A stretch of 45,841 nucleotides of DNA from Burkholderia sp. (lineage in GTDB: Bacteria; Pseudomonadota; Gammaproteobacteria; Burkholderiales; Burkholderiaceae), in contig JAIRVP010000057.1 of assembly GCA_031253835.1 (NCBI GenBank), forward strand, positions 1 to 45,841, given 5' to 3'. This document shows positions 19,037 to 27,348 of the stretch, piece by piece (position 1 is the stretch's first letter; the number at the start of each line of letters is the position of its first letter). The notes under the pieces were generated by a model. It was not told the origin of the DNA. It saw nothing but the letters and a program-made list of their open reading frames with translations, and did no database searches. The position numbers and the translations under genes are program-made.

Positions 19037-19591
19037 TTAAGATAGCGAGATTATTTCCCCGAAATCAAATCCTTTCAACTTATGCTCGTGCACAACACTC
19101 TTAAATCTTTCAGAGACAAATACTGTTTCAGGACTCTCTTTTAAGCGAAATATATCGACGCCTTCAACTCGATTTTTCAGAATGACAATCTTATTGAAAA
19201 CTGTTGCTTGAGGATAGACCTTGTATTTTGACGCTTCCATATCGACGGCATCTTCGAGCACTCGAGTTACGTGAAATCCATGCATACCTTCCACTGGAGC
19301 CTCGACCGGCAATATCTGCCCACTTCCCTGAAGCAAAGGAGCCAAAGCATCGAACGCCTTCTCACTGAAAACGAGAAACGGCGACAACATGGCTTGGACA
19401 TCACTAGTCTTTTTTCTTCGCGATGTACCCCATGTAAGTTTAACAGGCTCGTAGTCTTCCCCAAACTCCTGGCCACACAAAGCGGTTGCTCGTATAGCTA
19501 CGCTCGCGTCATACGCGATTTCACCATCATCATCGACCTGAACCAACGCTTGAAACTCATCACCCTGCCTTAAACCATAGATGTCATTCAT
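19037..19591 (-). CDS. Putative Imm11/DUF1629-like immunity protein
   Basis: 184 aa, ATG at 19589-19591 with weak RBS GGTGAA. The layout resembles the imm11/DUF1629 group seen next to polymorphic toxins: a central FLVFSEKAFDALAPLLQGSG, then HGFHVTRVLEDAVDMEASKY, and near the end IFRLKESPETVFVSERFKSV followed by EHKLKGFDFGEI. This is recognition by pattern and could be wrong at family level. Codon use is AT-richer than the flanking chromosome, as for other genes of the tip region. It stands downstream of a broken ORF that may have been its toxin partner. Confidence 0.6.
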   Translation of the reverse strand: MNDIYGLRQGDEFQALVQVDDDGEIAYDASVAIRATALCGQEFGEDYEPVKLTWGTSRRKKTSDVQAMLSPFLVFSEKAFDALAPLLQGSGQILPVEAPVEGMHGFHVTRVLEDAVDMEASKYKVYPQATVFNKIVILKNRVEGVDIFRLKESPETVFVSERFKSVVHEHKLKGFDFGEIISLS

Positions 19592-19646
19592 TTCACCGAA
19601 AATCCATTAAATGGCACCTTATGCTTATAAAGCAATAGTTATCCAA

Positions 19647-20019
19647 TCAAAAACGCCAAAGCATTGCCCCTTGCTCATCACACAAAACGCGCCGCCTCCA
19701 TGAGCTCTTCAAATCATCGAAATTCCCCACCTTTCCGATCATCCATTTTCCTGCCACATTCTTCATGTGAAACCTTATCACCCATCCACCATCGACATTT
19801 TGCACGCATTCAAAAATCGGGTTCTTTTCATTATTGTCACACAATAACACTTTATCTCCACCCTTATCGCAAGTTGCAGGCCATCCTGCATTTACCATAT
19901 CCAAACGCTGCCAGCCCCCCTTTTATGCAAGATTTATCAAAAATTTCTTCCAAATCCACCTTGGCAGCTTGCTTGATCGAGTCGATATCACCGCCCCCGA
20001 GAATACCGAAATTATAATC
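19647..20019 (-). pseudogene. Frameshifted small gene, possible lost toxin tip or immunity gene
   Basis: Two overlapping minus-strand frames join into one protein if a single base is removed from the six-C run at 19915-19920 (G6 on the coding strand). The upstream part reads YNFGILGGGDIDSIKQAAKV then DLEEIFDKSCIKGG. The downstream part reads WQRLDMVNAGWPATCDKGGD and ends RRRVLCDEQGAMLWRF. The upstream frame has no start codon after its TAA at 20020-20022, so the 5' end is lost as well. Cys-rich with several Trp; family unknown. Its place between an Rhs-core relic and the imm11-like gene suggests part of an orphan toxin/immunity module. A sequencing error in the homopolymer is possible. Confidence 0.5.
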
Positions 20020-20040
20020 TTATGATATTTACTCTTCCAC

Positions 20041-20075
20041 TCATTCATTCATTCATTCATTCATTCATTCATTCA
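20041..20075. repeat. Tetranucleotide microsatellite (TCAT)8.75
   Basis: Eight full TCAT units and a partial one, uninterrupted; GAAT/AATG on the minus strand, which is the coding strand here. It lies just upstream of the frameshifted gene. Tetranucleotide tracts like this mutate by slipped-strand mispairing and are classical phase-variation elements in other bacteria. Here every ATG inside the tract meets TGA within four codons, so a translational switch is not obvious; a spacing effect on a promoter is possible. Confidence 0.9.
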
Positions 20076-20151
20076 ACCAAGGAAACCGCCCCCCCGAAAT
20101 CATTAGAATTCGCAGCGACATTTAAAGCATAATCAATTGAAGAGCGGCATT

Positions 20152-20256
20152 TTATAAGTCAAATTCCCAGATCAGATCTTGGTTGATAAACTGCCCCACA
20201 TCCGAATCATAGAACCCGAAGGTTGTAGTGAAGACTGGTGTTGCCGTTGGCATGCG
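20152..20256 (-). pseudogene. Relic of Rhs core C-terminus (copy 1)
   Basis: Bases 20171-20256 align with 21683-21770 of the intact Rhs gene. The reading frame still gives FGFYDSDVGQFINQDLIWEF + DL then stop, against FRFYDPDVGRFINQDPIGL in the intact protein. It is thus the end of an Rhs core whose tip was replaced or cut off right after the INQD motif. This is the scar expected at the junction of an orphan tip module. Interval 20257-20404 holds no gene. Confidence 0.75.
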
Positions 20257-20397
20257 GCAGGATGACCGACCAGCGTGCACAACCAAGAGCCTCCAACCGT
20301 TTAACTCTATCGAACGGTGAAAGATAAGCCTACAGACCCAGCTATGGTCTCGATTAATGCGCCTGCTCAATCGACACGGACACGCGAGATATCAAAC

Positions 20398-20553
20398 TTG
20401 TTACTCACTCGTCGTAGCTATCATCAGCCATATGACCTTCAGAAGGCAGGTCAAATCCGGCATTCTGAATCGCGGCGCGCAACTGGCCCGCTCGGACGTT
20501 GAGTACTAGTCGGAGACACGCCAATCCATCCTCAAGTCCAGAGGAAGGTGAAC
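20398..20553 (-). repeat. Duplicated 3' end of the FGE-fold gene (copy A, in the intact gene)
   Basis: Partner of the 156-base repeat at 18688-18843; same orientation, no length change. It includes the stop codon region and the segment coding for the AIQNAGFDLPSEGHMADDSY end of the protein. Confidence 0.75.
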
Positions 20554-21265
20554 GCATAGCCGATACACACCACACCCATTCTTGGTCCTGCCAGGGCCAG
20601 AAATAAGCTCCGCCCCCGCGAATTACGTAGCTCCCATCCAGTTGGGGGGCATTAGGCGCCAGACTCGTTGTAAAGCGGTTCAGACACCATTCAGGGTTGG
20701 TCATGCCGTAAAGACCAAACGCGTTGCATCTTAAGTTTGGAGCAGGCTCAAACGTCGGGCGAGACTCGAAATATGCCTTCACCGATGCGAAGTCGGAAGA
20801 CAGCCATTCTTCCAACTCATCTTCTGATGGAATGCTATCACCGAACGGAAACAGCGTCTGGGTACCCGCCCGATACATATATTCCCACTCAGCTTCGCCA
20901 GGTAGCCGACACCCAATTTCACTTGCAAATTTTTCGGCTGCCTCACGGCTCAAATATGTAGGATTGGTGAGCAATTCACCTTTATCGCCAAAGCACTGAA
21001 AATCGAGGGCCGGAGTTACTGAAACCAGCATTGAATAAACAACTCGGCGCCGCACCGGCCGCATTTCTTCGACGGTAAGTTGGAGAACATCGGATATCGC
21101 CAACGCCGCGCGTTCTTCTGCCTCGGAGAGACCCATCATAAAACTTCCCCCCGGCACATACTGGAACGGAATACCACTCTGTACGTGTATAAACCTAGGG
21201 CACCCGTTCGCAGCATATCCTGCAAACTCGAAATTCTGGCCTGAAATGTCGACTCGATCTTTCAC
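20405..21265 (-). CDS. FGE/SUMF1-fold protein next to the Rhs tip, candidate immunity or modifier
   Basis: 286 aa from the GTG at 21263-21265 (AGGA 8 bases upstream). The formylglycine-generating-enzyme fold is recognisable: VPGGSFMMGLSEAEERAALA near residue 40, LSREAAEKFASEIGCRLPGE + AEWEYMYRAG in the middle, then FGLYGMTNPEWCLNRF, YVIRGGGAYFWPW and the closing CLRLVLNV. The usual GNVWEW box is replaced by GMTNPEW, so an oxidase activity on cysteine is doubtful. The gene begins 9 bases after the Rhs stop, the standard place of an immunity gene. Its 3' end is duplicated at 18688-18843. Cytoplasmic; no signal peptide. Confidence 0.75.
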   Translation of the reverse strand: MKDRVDISGQNFEFAGYAANGCPRFIHVQSGIPFQYVPGGSFMMGLSEAEERAALAISDVLQLTVEEMRPVRRRVVYSMLVSVTPALDFQCFGDKGELLTNPTYLSREAAEKFASEIGCRLPGEAEWEYMYRAGTQTLFPFGDSIPSEDELEEWLSSDFASVKAYFESRPTFEPAPNLRCNAFGLYGMTNPEWCLNRFTTSLAPNAPQLDGSYVIRGGGAYFWPWQDQEWVWCVSAMRSPSSGLEDGLACLRLVLNVRAGQLRAAIQNAGFDLPSEGHMADDSYDE

Positions 21266-21274
21266 GCGATTGTC

Positions 21275-24200
21275 CTAGCAGCCATATTTGTGCACCTTGC
21301 CTGTAGTCTTGTTCTCATACGTGATTTCCACACCGTGTTTCTGGGCAAATTTGCTCATTTTCGCGGAGCAACCCCGCCCACCTGGATTGCATGGATCCTT
21401 GGTACCACGGAAATACAGCTTGTCGCCCGGCTGCACCACCTCTTCCATTTTGCCAAGAACTTTTGCCTCGGTGTGAACATCAAGCTGTTGCGAAAAAGTC
21501 AATCGCCCAGGCTTAGGGTTATCGGATCCACTAAATTCGATTCCTTCCATATATTCCCCGGTAGATGGTCGCTGCCACATCCATTCCAGGAAATGCCCCG
21601 GCATCCGGGCAAGCCCAAGAGGGTCGGTCCAGCCAATGGGGTTGTCTGCATATTGATACAGATTGTCGCCTCCCATTAACCCAATCGGATCTTGGTTGAT
21701 GAAACGCCCCACATCCGGATCATAGAACCGGAAGGTATTATAGTGAAGGCCAGTACTTTCGTCGGCATACTGCCCAGCGTAGCGAAGCGGCTGATCCATT
21801 CGCGCCGTAGTTGATTGTCGACTACTCGGCTCGACCTTACCCCACGCCGTGTACTGCCCACTCCACGCCAATTCACCCGCCGCATCGGTCACCTCCAGCG
21901 GCGCCCCCGCCAGATCCGTGTGGAAATGGTAGATCCGTGCCGACTTTTTCGCCGTGTCGATCGCTGCGGCCGCTAGCGCCTCCGCAATTACAGCGTCGAC
22001 ACGTGCCGCAGGTGAGTAAGGTGCATCGGGACTGTACACATAGCTGCTCACCCCGGTTTCGCGCACCTCCTGCGCGAGTCGCAACCCCTCCCACACGAAC
22101 CGTTTCGTCTCGCTGCGCAACCTCACGCCGCCCACATCGAAAACAGTATCGGTCTTCGCGATGCGTCTACCGAGCGAATCGTATGCGAAGTGCGTTTCCA
22201 CTACGCCGCGCACGTCTTGCGTGCGAACCGCGATCAGGCGGTCTTGTCCATCGTAGTTGAAACGTTGCGTCTGATTCGCCCCGCGCAGTTTCGTCGTCAG
22301 ATTGCCGAACGGATCGTACTCGAAGCGCAGGTTCTGCCACATGCGCAGGCGGTTGCCTTCGACATAGCCGCGACTTCTGCGTTGCGTGTCGTCGAGAAGG
22401 TTGCCCGAGGCATCCCAGGTGAATTCCTCGAGCTGCCGATCCATCGTGTTCATGCGACTGGTCAGCTGTCCGGCCAGGTCGTAGCTGTACTGCGTGCTGC
22501 CGCGCAGGCTGTCGCTCGTCTCGATCAGTTCCCCGGCGACATCGTACCCGTAGTTACGCCACAACTGGCCGCGCCCCCGGCCCAGCGCATCGGGCTGGAA
22601 TCCCGCCGACTGCCAGACCATCCGACCGAGAGGATCATAGGCAGAACGCTGAGTCAGTCGACCCTGTGTACGCATAATTTCGCGATGCAAATCATCGCGC
22701 TCGAAGTCACTGACCACTTGATCGCCACAGCGGATCTGGTGCACGTGACCTGAACCGTAGCGCAGCATCTGCAGGGTCTGGTCGTGCGGCAACGCAAGTG
22801 CCGTCACGTTATCGAGCTCGTCGAGCAAATATTCGACAGTGCCGTTCGCACCATGCTCGGCGACAAGTCGGCCAGCCTTGTCGTGTTCAAGCTCGACGAC
22901 ATCCGGCGCGATGCCCAGTGCAGTACCGGCCGCCGTCGGGATGCGCTCGATTTTCACCAGCCGATCACCCTTGTCATGCTCGTAGCGGGTCACTTCGGTC
23001 GCGGTATGCTGGACTTTCAGCTTGCCCATCCGGTCACGTTCGAATCGCGTCGTGCGAATCGGGCGATTCGACGTCGAATGCCCGTCAGGTGCACCCACGA
23101 TGTCTATCGCCAGCAGTTCGCCGGCATCTCCATATTCGAATCGCCGCTCGACGCCGTCCGGGCGCGTCTCGGTCAAGAGGCGACCGCCAGCGCTGTACGT
23201 GAATGCATAGCGTGCATGGCCCTGCTGGAGTTCGCGAAGCCGACCCTCGATATCGTATCGATAGTGAATCTGCCGCCCGGCAGGATCGATCGCCTCGATG
23301 AGTTGGCCACGTGCGTTACGCAGCGACTGCTGGATGCGCCCGCCAACGCCGACATTTCGCACCATCAGTCCGGCCGCATCGTACTCGAAGGATTCCGAAC
23401 TGCCATCGGGATACATGATGCGGCGCGGCTCCCCGGTGGGGCGCATGTCATACTGGATGCGCTGGCCCAGCGCGTTTTCGCGCGAGAGCGGAACACCGAA
23501 TACATCAAAACTGTTGCGCGTGGTTTTTCCGGAGCAATCCGTGTACGCAACCAGCTCACCAAGACAGTTCCACTCCAGCGTCTTGCGTCCGCCACGTGCG
23601 TCGACATGCACGATCGGCAGCGAGGTCAGCGCCTTGGGATATTCGTAGCGCCCCTCTCGACCAAGCGGATCGCGACTCGAAAGCAACCGCCCTTGCGGGT
23701 CGTACTCGGCACGCCAGGCACCGCCATCGGCACCAACAACCTCCACGGGCCGCATGCTGTTGCCGTCGTAGGTGATGCGGGTTGTACGGCCAAGTGGATC
23801 CGTCTCAGCGACGATCCGGCCAACATCGTCATATTCGAACGCAGCAGTACGTTCGCCGGGCAGCATCAGCATCACCGGCATGCCGGCATCGTCGTACTTG
23901 ATCCGGTACAGGCCGCCATCGAGGTCCGTGTACTCGACAATCTGGAATTGCGCGTCGAAGCACCAGTGCGCGGTACGGCCGTCAACGTGCCGAACGCGGG
24001 TCTGCCGGCCTTCGACGTCATATTCGAATGTCGCGCTTTCGCCCTCGCTGGTGCGCGTCGCAACGATCCGCTGCTGCCCGTCGATCACGCTCCAGACATA
24101 ACTAGACGTGAAGCCCAGCGCATTCGCATGACTCGACATCAGGCCATTGGCATAGGTGAACTGGCGCACGATCGCACCGTTCGCATCCGTCACCGACGCC

Positions 24201-25474
24201 AACTGGCCATTTCCATCGTATCCGTAGGCGACTGCAAGCCGACGTTCATCGCCGTGGACGAGCGTGACCGTGCCAAGGCGCCCGTGCTCCGGCTCATAGT
24301 CGAGCACGGCCTGCAACCCGCCGCACGTCAGGATCTCGCTGACGCGGCCGTGGCTGTCGCGCTCGAACTGGCACCACTGCCCCGCCTGATCCTCGATACG
24401 CCGAACCCAAGCAATGCGGCCGGATTCCGGATCGTATCGACCAAAGTCGTAATACGTCTCGCCAAGGTCATGCAGGATATAGCGCCCATCGGGCGTGCAG
24501 GTCAGGTATCGCTGCTCGGCCTCGCTGAACGCCGCTTGTCCCGCCCGCAGCAGTGGAAAGCCGCTCTCGCGCCCTTGTGCATCGATGTACCAGAGGCGCC
24601 CGTCACGGGCATGCAAGCGAAGCTCCCACGGCAGCACCCAGCCGCGGCCAAGCGTTCCCGCATGGTCAATGCTGCTTGAATAGAACCGCTTGATCGCTAC
24701 CGGCATCGGGCTCGGGATCACATAATCGGTTTCCGATTCCGCCAAGAGGATCTTTCGCCCTGTCGTAACGTCAACCGGGTTGCCGAACATCCCGCCGATC
24801 GCCTTGTTGATCGCGGGGCCGGCGACGTAACGGCCGAACGCCTCACCCAACACGTAGCCCCCAATGAACTTCGCAGCACAAGGCAATACCGCCCGCGACA
24901 ACCCACCAGACGCCTTCAACAACCCACCCAACCCGCCGACCAGCCCCGCCAGCGCAAACGCCCAGTCGGTCGCGGTCCGCAGCCACGGCGGCACTTCATC
25001 ATCGACCGGCAGGTACGTCTGCGTCCCGCCATGAAAGAACGTATCGTGCGATCCATCGGCGATCGTCGCGCCGCAGGTAATCTTGTCGTCCTTCCGCGCC
25101 GCGGGCCGCCCGTTGATGAAGATGTTCGTCGAGCCTTGCGCAACGAGCGGGACGGGATTGTGCTTGCTGCACGCCACGCCGCTCAGCGTCGCATAGGCCG
25201 CAGACATGGAGTTGACGTAGACATCCGGCGACCCGGTAATGATGTTGCCCGACTGCGAGCTGAACATCTTGCCGATCGACTCTCCTATTGACAGGAGAGC
25301 CTGTGCGCCGATCCCTGCCGCCATACCGGCCAGCAACGCCACGCCAAATCCGCATGTGAACGTGGCAAACGCTACCGCGGCGATCAGCGCGATGCCCAGC
25401 ACGGCTCCGACGAGGAAGCCTGCGAGCGCGCTGGTGTGATCGATCGGATCAGTGACTCGTGCGGCTTCGTACAC
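21275..25474 (-). CDS. T6SS Rhs effector with prePAAR, PAAR and deaminase-like C-terminal tip
   Basis: 1399 aa. Residues 4-13 (AARVTDPIDH) are the prePAAR motif; 16-65 are transmembrane helices; about 75-150 are PAAR-like (GSPDVYVNSMSAAYATLSGV; GSTNIFINGRPAARKDDKIT). A second hydrophobic stretch lies near 165-215. The Rhs cage of YD repeats runs from about 235 to 1287 and ends in FRFYDPDVGRFINQDPIGL and NPIGWTDPLGLA, the usual self-cleavage region. The last 112 residues form the tip, with H1334-T-E1336 and P-C1362-x6-C1369, the zinc-ligand order of cytidine-deaminase-fold toxins; this call rests on the motifs only. The protein should be loaded on VgrG as spike tip, held by the Eag chaperone encoded just upstream, and neutralised by a gene just downstream. 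Confidence 0.88.
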   Translation of the reverse strand: MYEAARVTDPIDHTSALAGFLVGAVLGIALIAAVAFATFTCGFGVALLAGMAAGIGAQALLSIGESIGKMFSSQSGNIITGSPDVYVNSMSAAYATLSGVACSKHNPVPLVAQGSTNIFINGRPAARKDDKITCGATIADGSHDTFFHGGTQTYLPVDDEVPPWLRTATDWAFALAGLVGGLGGLLKASGGLSRAVLPCAAKFIGGYVLGEAFGRYVAGPAINKAIGGMFGNPVDVTTGRKILLAESETDYVIPSPMPVAIKRFYSSSIDHAGTLGRGWVLPWELRLHARDGRLWYIDAQGRESGFPLLRAGQAAFSEAEQRYLTCTPDGRYILHDLGETYYDFGRYDPESGRIAWVRRIEDQAGQWCQFERDSHGRVSEILTCGGLQAVLDYEPEHGRLGTVTLVHGDERRLAVAYGYDGNGQLASVTDANGAIVRQFTYANGLMSSHANALGFTSSYVWSVIDGQQRIVATRTSEGESATFEYDVEGRQTRVRHVDGRTAHWCFDAQFQIVEYTDLDGGLYRIKYDDAGMPVMLMLPGERTAAFEYDDVGRIVAETDPLGRTTRITYDGNSMRPVEVVGADGGAWRAEYDPQGRLLSSRDPLGREGRYEYPKALTSLPIVHVDARGGRKTLEWNCLGELVAYTDCSGKTTRNSFDVFGVPLSRENALGQRIQYDMRPTGEPRRIMYPDGSSESFEYDAAGLMVRNVGVGGRIQQSLRNARGQLIEAIDPAGRQIHYRYDIEGRLRELQQGHARYAFTYSAGGRLLTETRPDGVERRFEYGDAGELLAIDIVGAPDGHSTSNRPIRTTRFERDRMGKLKVQHTATEVTRYEHDKGDRLVKIERIPTAAGTALGIAPDVVELEHDKAGRLVAEHGANGTVEYLLDELDNVTALALPHDQTLQMLRYGSGHVHQIRCGDQVVSDFERDDLHREIMRTQGRLTQRSAYDPLGRMVWQSAGFQPDALGRGRGQLWRNYGYDVAGELIETSDSLRGSTQYSYDLAGQLTSRMNTMDRQLEEFTWDASGNLLDDTQRRSRGYVEGNRLRMWQNLRFEYDPFGNLTTKLRGANQTQRFNYDGQDRLIAVRTQDVRGVVETHFAYDSLGRRIAKTDTVFDVGGVRLRSETKRFVWEGLRLAQEVRETGVSSYVYSPDAPYSPAARVDAVIAEALAAAAIDTAKKSARIYHFHTDLAGAPLEVTDAAGELAWSGQYTAWGKVEPSSRQSTTARMDQPLRYAGQYADESTGLHYNTFRFYDPDVGRFINQDPIGLMGGDNLYQYADNPIGWTDPLGLARMPGHFLEWMWQRPSTGEYMEGIEFSGSDNPKPGRLTFSQQLDVHTEAKVLGKMEEVVQPGDKLYFRGTKDPCNPGGRGCSAKMSKFAQKHGVEITYENKTTGKVHKYGC

Positions 25475-25495
25475 GATGATGGTCCTTTGCTGTTG

Positions 25496-25954
25496 TTATG
25501 CCGACTCTTGTTCGGCCGGACGGTAGCCGTCGAGCCAGCTGCGCCACAGTGCGTCGAGCGTTTCGCCGAAGCTTTTCGCGCTCGACGCGGTAAAGATCAG
25601 CACGCGTCCCGGAGCAACAATGAACGCGCCTTGCCGTTGAAACACCGTCTTCGGGCCATTCCGATAAGCCGCATCGATGCGCTCGCCGGGCAAGCCGTCG
25701 GCTTCAGGCCCAAGCCGCTCGGCCTGACGCGAAAGCACCCGATGGCCCTGCAACCGCGATTTGAGCAACGCGACCTGACGATCGACATAGGGCGCGAGGG
25801 TCTCTCCGTCCTTGAGCCAGTCGCGTGCAACACTGAGGTTCGGCTGCATGGCCGTATCAGCCGGCACGAAAAGGTTGGTCGTGCGATCCTCGAAACCGTC
25901 CGGCAGAACAATGCTGCCTTCGTGAATCCGGATACGGTTTTCGGAATCCGTCAT
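25496..25954 (-). CDS. Eag-type (DUF1795/DcrB-like) T6SS chaperone
   Basis: 152 aa. ATG at 25954 follows GAGAGA. The pattern IRIHEGSIVLPDGFEDRTTN, LFVPADTAMQPNLSVARDWL, VDRQVALLKSRLQGHRVLSR and VLIFTASSAKSFGETLDALW is the DUF1795 fold. In T6SS loci these proteins (EagR/EagT) bind and shield the prePAAR and transmembrane segment of the effector encoded directly downstream. The 21-base distance to the Rhs gene and the presence of a prePAAR-TM region there support that role. Confidence 0.85.
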   Translation of the reverse strand: MTDSENRIRIHEGSIVLPDGFEDRTTNLFVPADTAMQPNLSVARDWLKDGETLAPYVDRQVALLKSRLQGHRVLSRQAERLGPEADGLPGERIDAAYRNGPKTVFQRQGAFIVAPGRVLIFTASSAKSFGETLDALWRSWLDGYRPAEQESA

Positions 25955-26019
25955 GCTGGTTCTCTCGTCATGCGTGGAAATTGGAAGTTGTCGTAATCAG
26001 CGTCCGCGCTCGCCGATAC

Positions 26020-26463
26020 TCATTTGCCCTGCAGCGCAACGGCGCTTTCCCGCCGCAAGCGCAAGCTGCCCAGCAGCAGTACGAGCTGTGCGATGAACCA
26101 GACGTAAAACGCGATCCCGAAGCTGGCAATCGGTGTCGCGTCCGCTTCGTTGAAATACCATTTCGTCGTGAACAGCGAACACAGCGCACAGGCGAGCGCG
26201 ACAGCCGAAAACAGGCTCGCGCGGGCATACCGGTTCCGGGCAAGCTGAACAGCCGCGGCCACGAAGAGAGGATTGGCGAGCCATGCTGGGTTCAGCATGA
26301 ACACGCCCCACCAGCCCTGAACGAGAACCGACACGCCGCCAAGCGACGCTTCTTTTTCGAAATACATCGCCGGCATCGTCAGCGAGAGGACATACAGCGC
26401 CCCGGACACGCCAAGAACCGTCTCTCGCCTCACACGCGGCGCCGCATCGAAAGCGCTCATCAT
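26020..26463 (-). CDS. Four-helix inner-membrane protein
   Basis: 147 aa. Four hydrophobic segments: VLGVSGALYVLSLTMPAMYF, LANPLFVAAAVQLA, LFSAVALACALCSLF and IAFYVWFIAQLVLLLGSL. The start is one of two adjacent ATGs (26461-26463 or the next codon) after CGGAAA. It begins 15 bases after the ankyrin gene, in the same operon. I do not recognise the family. Possible roles are a second immunity factor for the VgrG lipase, or a bystander. Trp- and Phe-rich loops (VLVQGWWGVFMLNPAWLANP) are notable. Confidence 0.7.
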   Translation of the reverse strand: MMSAFDAAPRVRRETVLGVSGALYVLSLTMPAMYFEKEASLGGVSVLVQGWWGVFMLNPAWLANPLFVAAAVQLARNRYARASLFSAVALACALCSLFTTKWYFNEADATPIASFGIAFYVWFIAQLVLLLGSLRLRRESAVALQGK

Positions 26464-26478
26464 TTTCCGAATGCGCGT

Positions 26479-27348
26479 TCAGTCCGTCTGACCGGCCGGC
26501 GTCACGACTTTTTCGCCACGCGCGCGCATCGCAGTCCGTTGCGCCTTCGGGTCGAGCGGCGGCCATGGCGCGCCGGCCGCGACGATCTTGCGGCGAATGT
26601 CCTCGATGCGCGCACGCGCCGGCGAATCTGCAGTCGTGTGGTTCTTCAACTCGTTCTGCAGCACCCACCCGTACGACACGCCGAGCTGGCTGGCGACTTT
26701 CGGATCGGCACCGTGCGCAAGCAGATAATCGACGACGTCCCACTGCTGAATCATCGTCGCCTCGAAAAGCGCCGTCTTTCCGAGCGAATCGCGGGCATTC
26801 ACGTTCGCCTTGTGCTCGATCAGCAACTTCAGCTGGGGTAGCAGCCGATTCTCGGCCACCGCGAAAATCATCGGCGTGTCGCCGTTATACAACCAGTTGG
26901 GATCGAGCCCGCCGTTGAGCAGCACGCGAAGCAGGTTCGGCGTGTCGGCCCGCAACGCGATGTCGGCCACCGATCCGCCATTGGCGCCGACCGGTACCTT
27001 GGGATCCGCCCCGTTCTTCAGCAGCACCGAAATGATCTGGTAGCGCGGATTCGACGCATCGTTCTTGACCGGGACGATTTCCTGCACCGCATATGACAGC
27101 AGCGTCGTATTCTTCGCGCCCGGCGCATTCAGGTCCGTCTTCGGCGCGAGCTGCTGAACACGGGCGAGATCGCCGTCATGAATGGCCTGAGCCAACGTGA
27201 GCTGCTGCCCCGAAAAGAAATCTTCCGGTGCGTAACGTTTGAAGCCAGTCATGTTCGTCCCTTGGGCTTGAGTGGGCCACCAGAGCGGCGACGTCACTCC
27301 GACGAGTGCGGCAATCGCGCCAGCGGCTATTGCATTCTTGTATCGCAT
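26479..27348 (-). CDS. Exported ankyrin-repeat protein, candidate lipase immunity
   Basis: 289 aa. N-terminal MRYKNAIAAGAIAALVGVTS with a cleavable-looking AQG site near 29 indicates export to the periplasm. Ankyrin repeats follow from about 50 to 240 (LAQAIHDGDLARVQQLAPKT; ISVLLKNGADPKVP; LRVLLNGGLDPNW; LKLLIEHKANVNARDSLGKT; VDYLLAHGADPKVA). The start ATG shares its A with the TGA stop of vgrG (TGATG), so the two are tightly coupled. A periplasmic partner for a phospholipase effector is what T6SS lipase immunity requires, so this is the best candidate immunity gene. Confidence 0.85.
   Translation of the reverse strand: MRYKNAIAAGAIAALVGVTSPLWWPTQAQGTNMTGFKRYAPEDFFSGQQLTLAQAIHDGDLARVQQLAPKTDLNAPGAKNTTLLSYAVQEIVPVKNDASNPRYQIISVLLKNGADPKVPVGANGGSVADIALRADTPNLLRVLLNGGLDPNWLYNGDTPMIFAVAENRLLPQLKLLIEHKANVNARDSLGKTALFEATMIQQWDVVDYLLAHGADPKVASQLGVSYGWVLQNELKNHTTADSPARARIEDIRRKIVAAGAPWPPLDPKAQRTAMRARGEKVVTPAGQTD

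Noticed and set aside
20041..20075. CRISPR-like array.
   Set aside because: The unit is only four bases with no spacers; it is a simple microsatellite. No CRISPR array was seen elsewhere.
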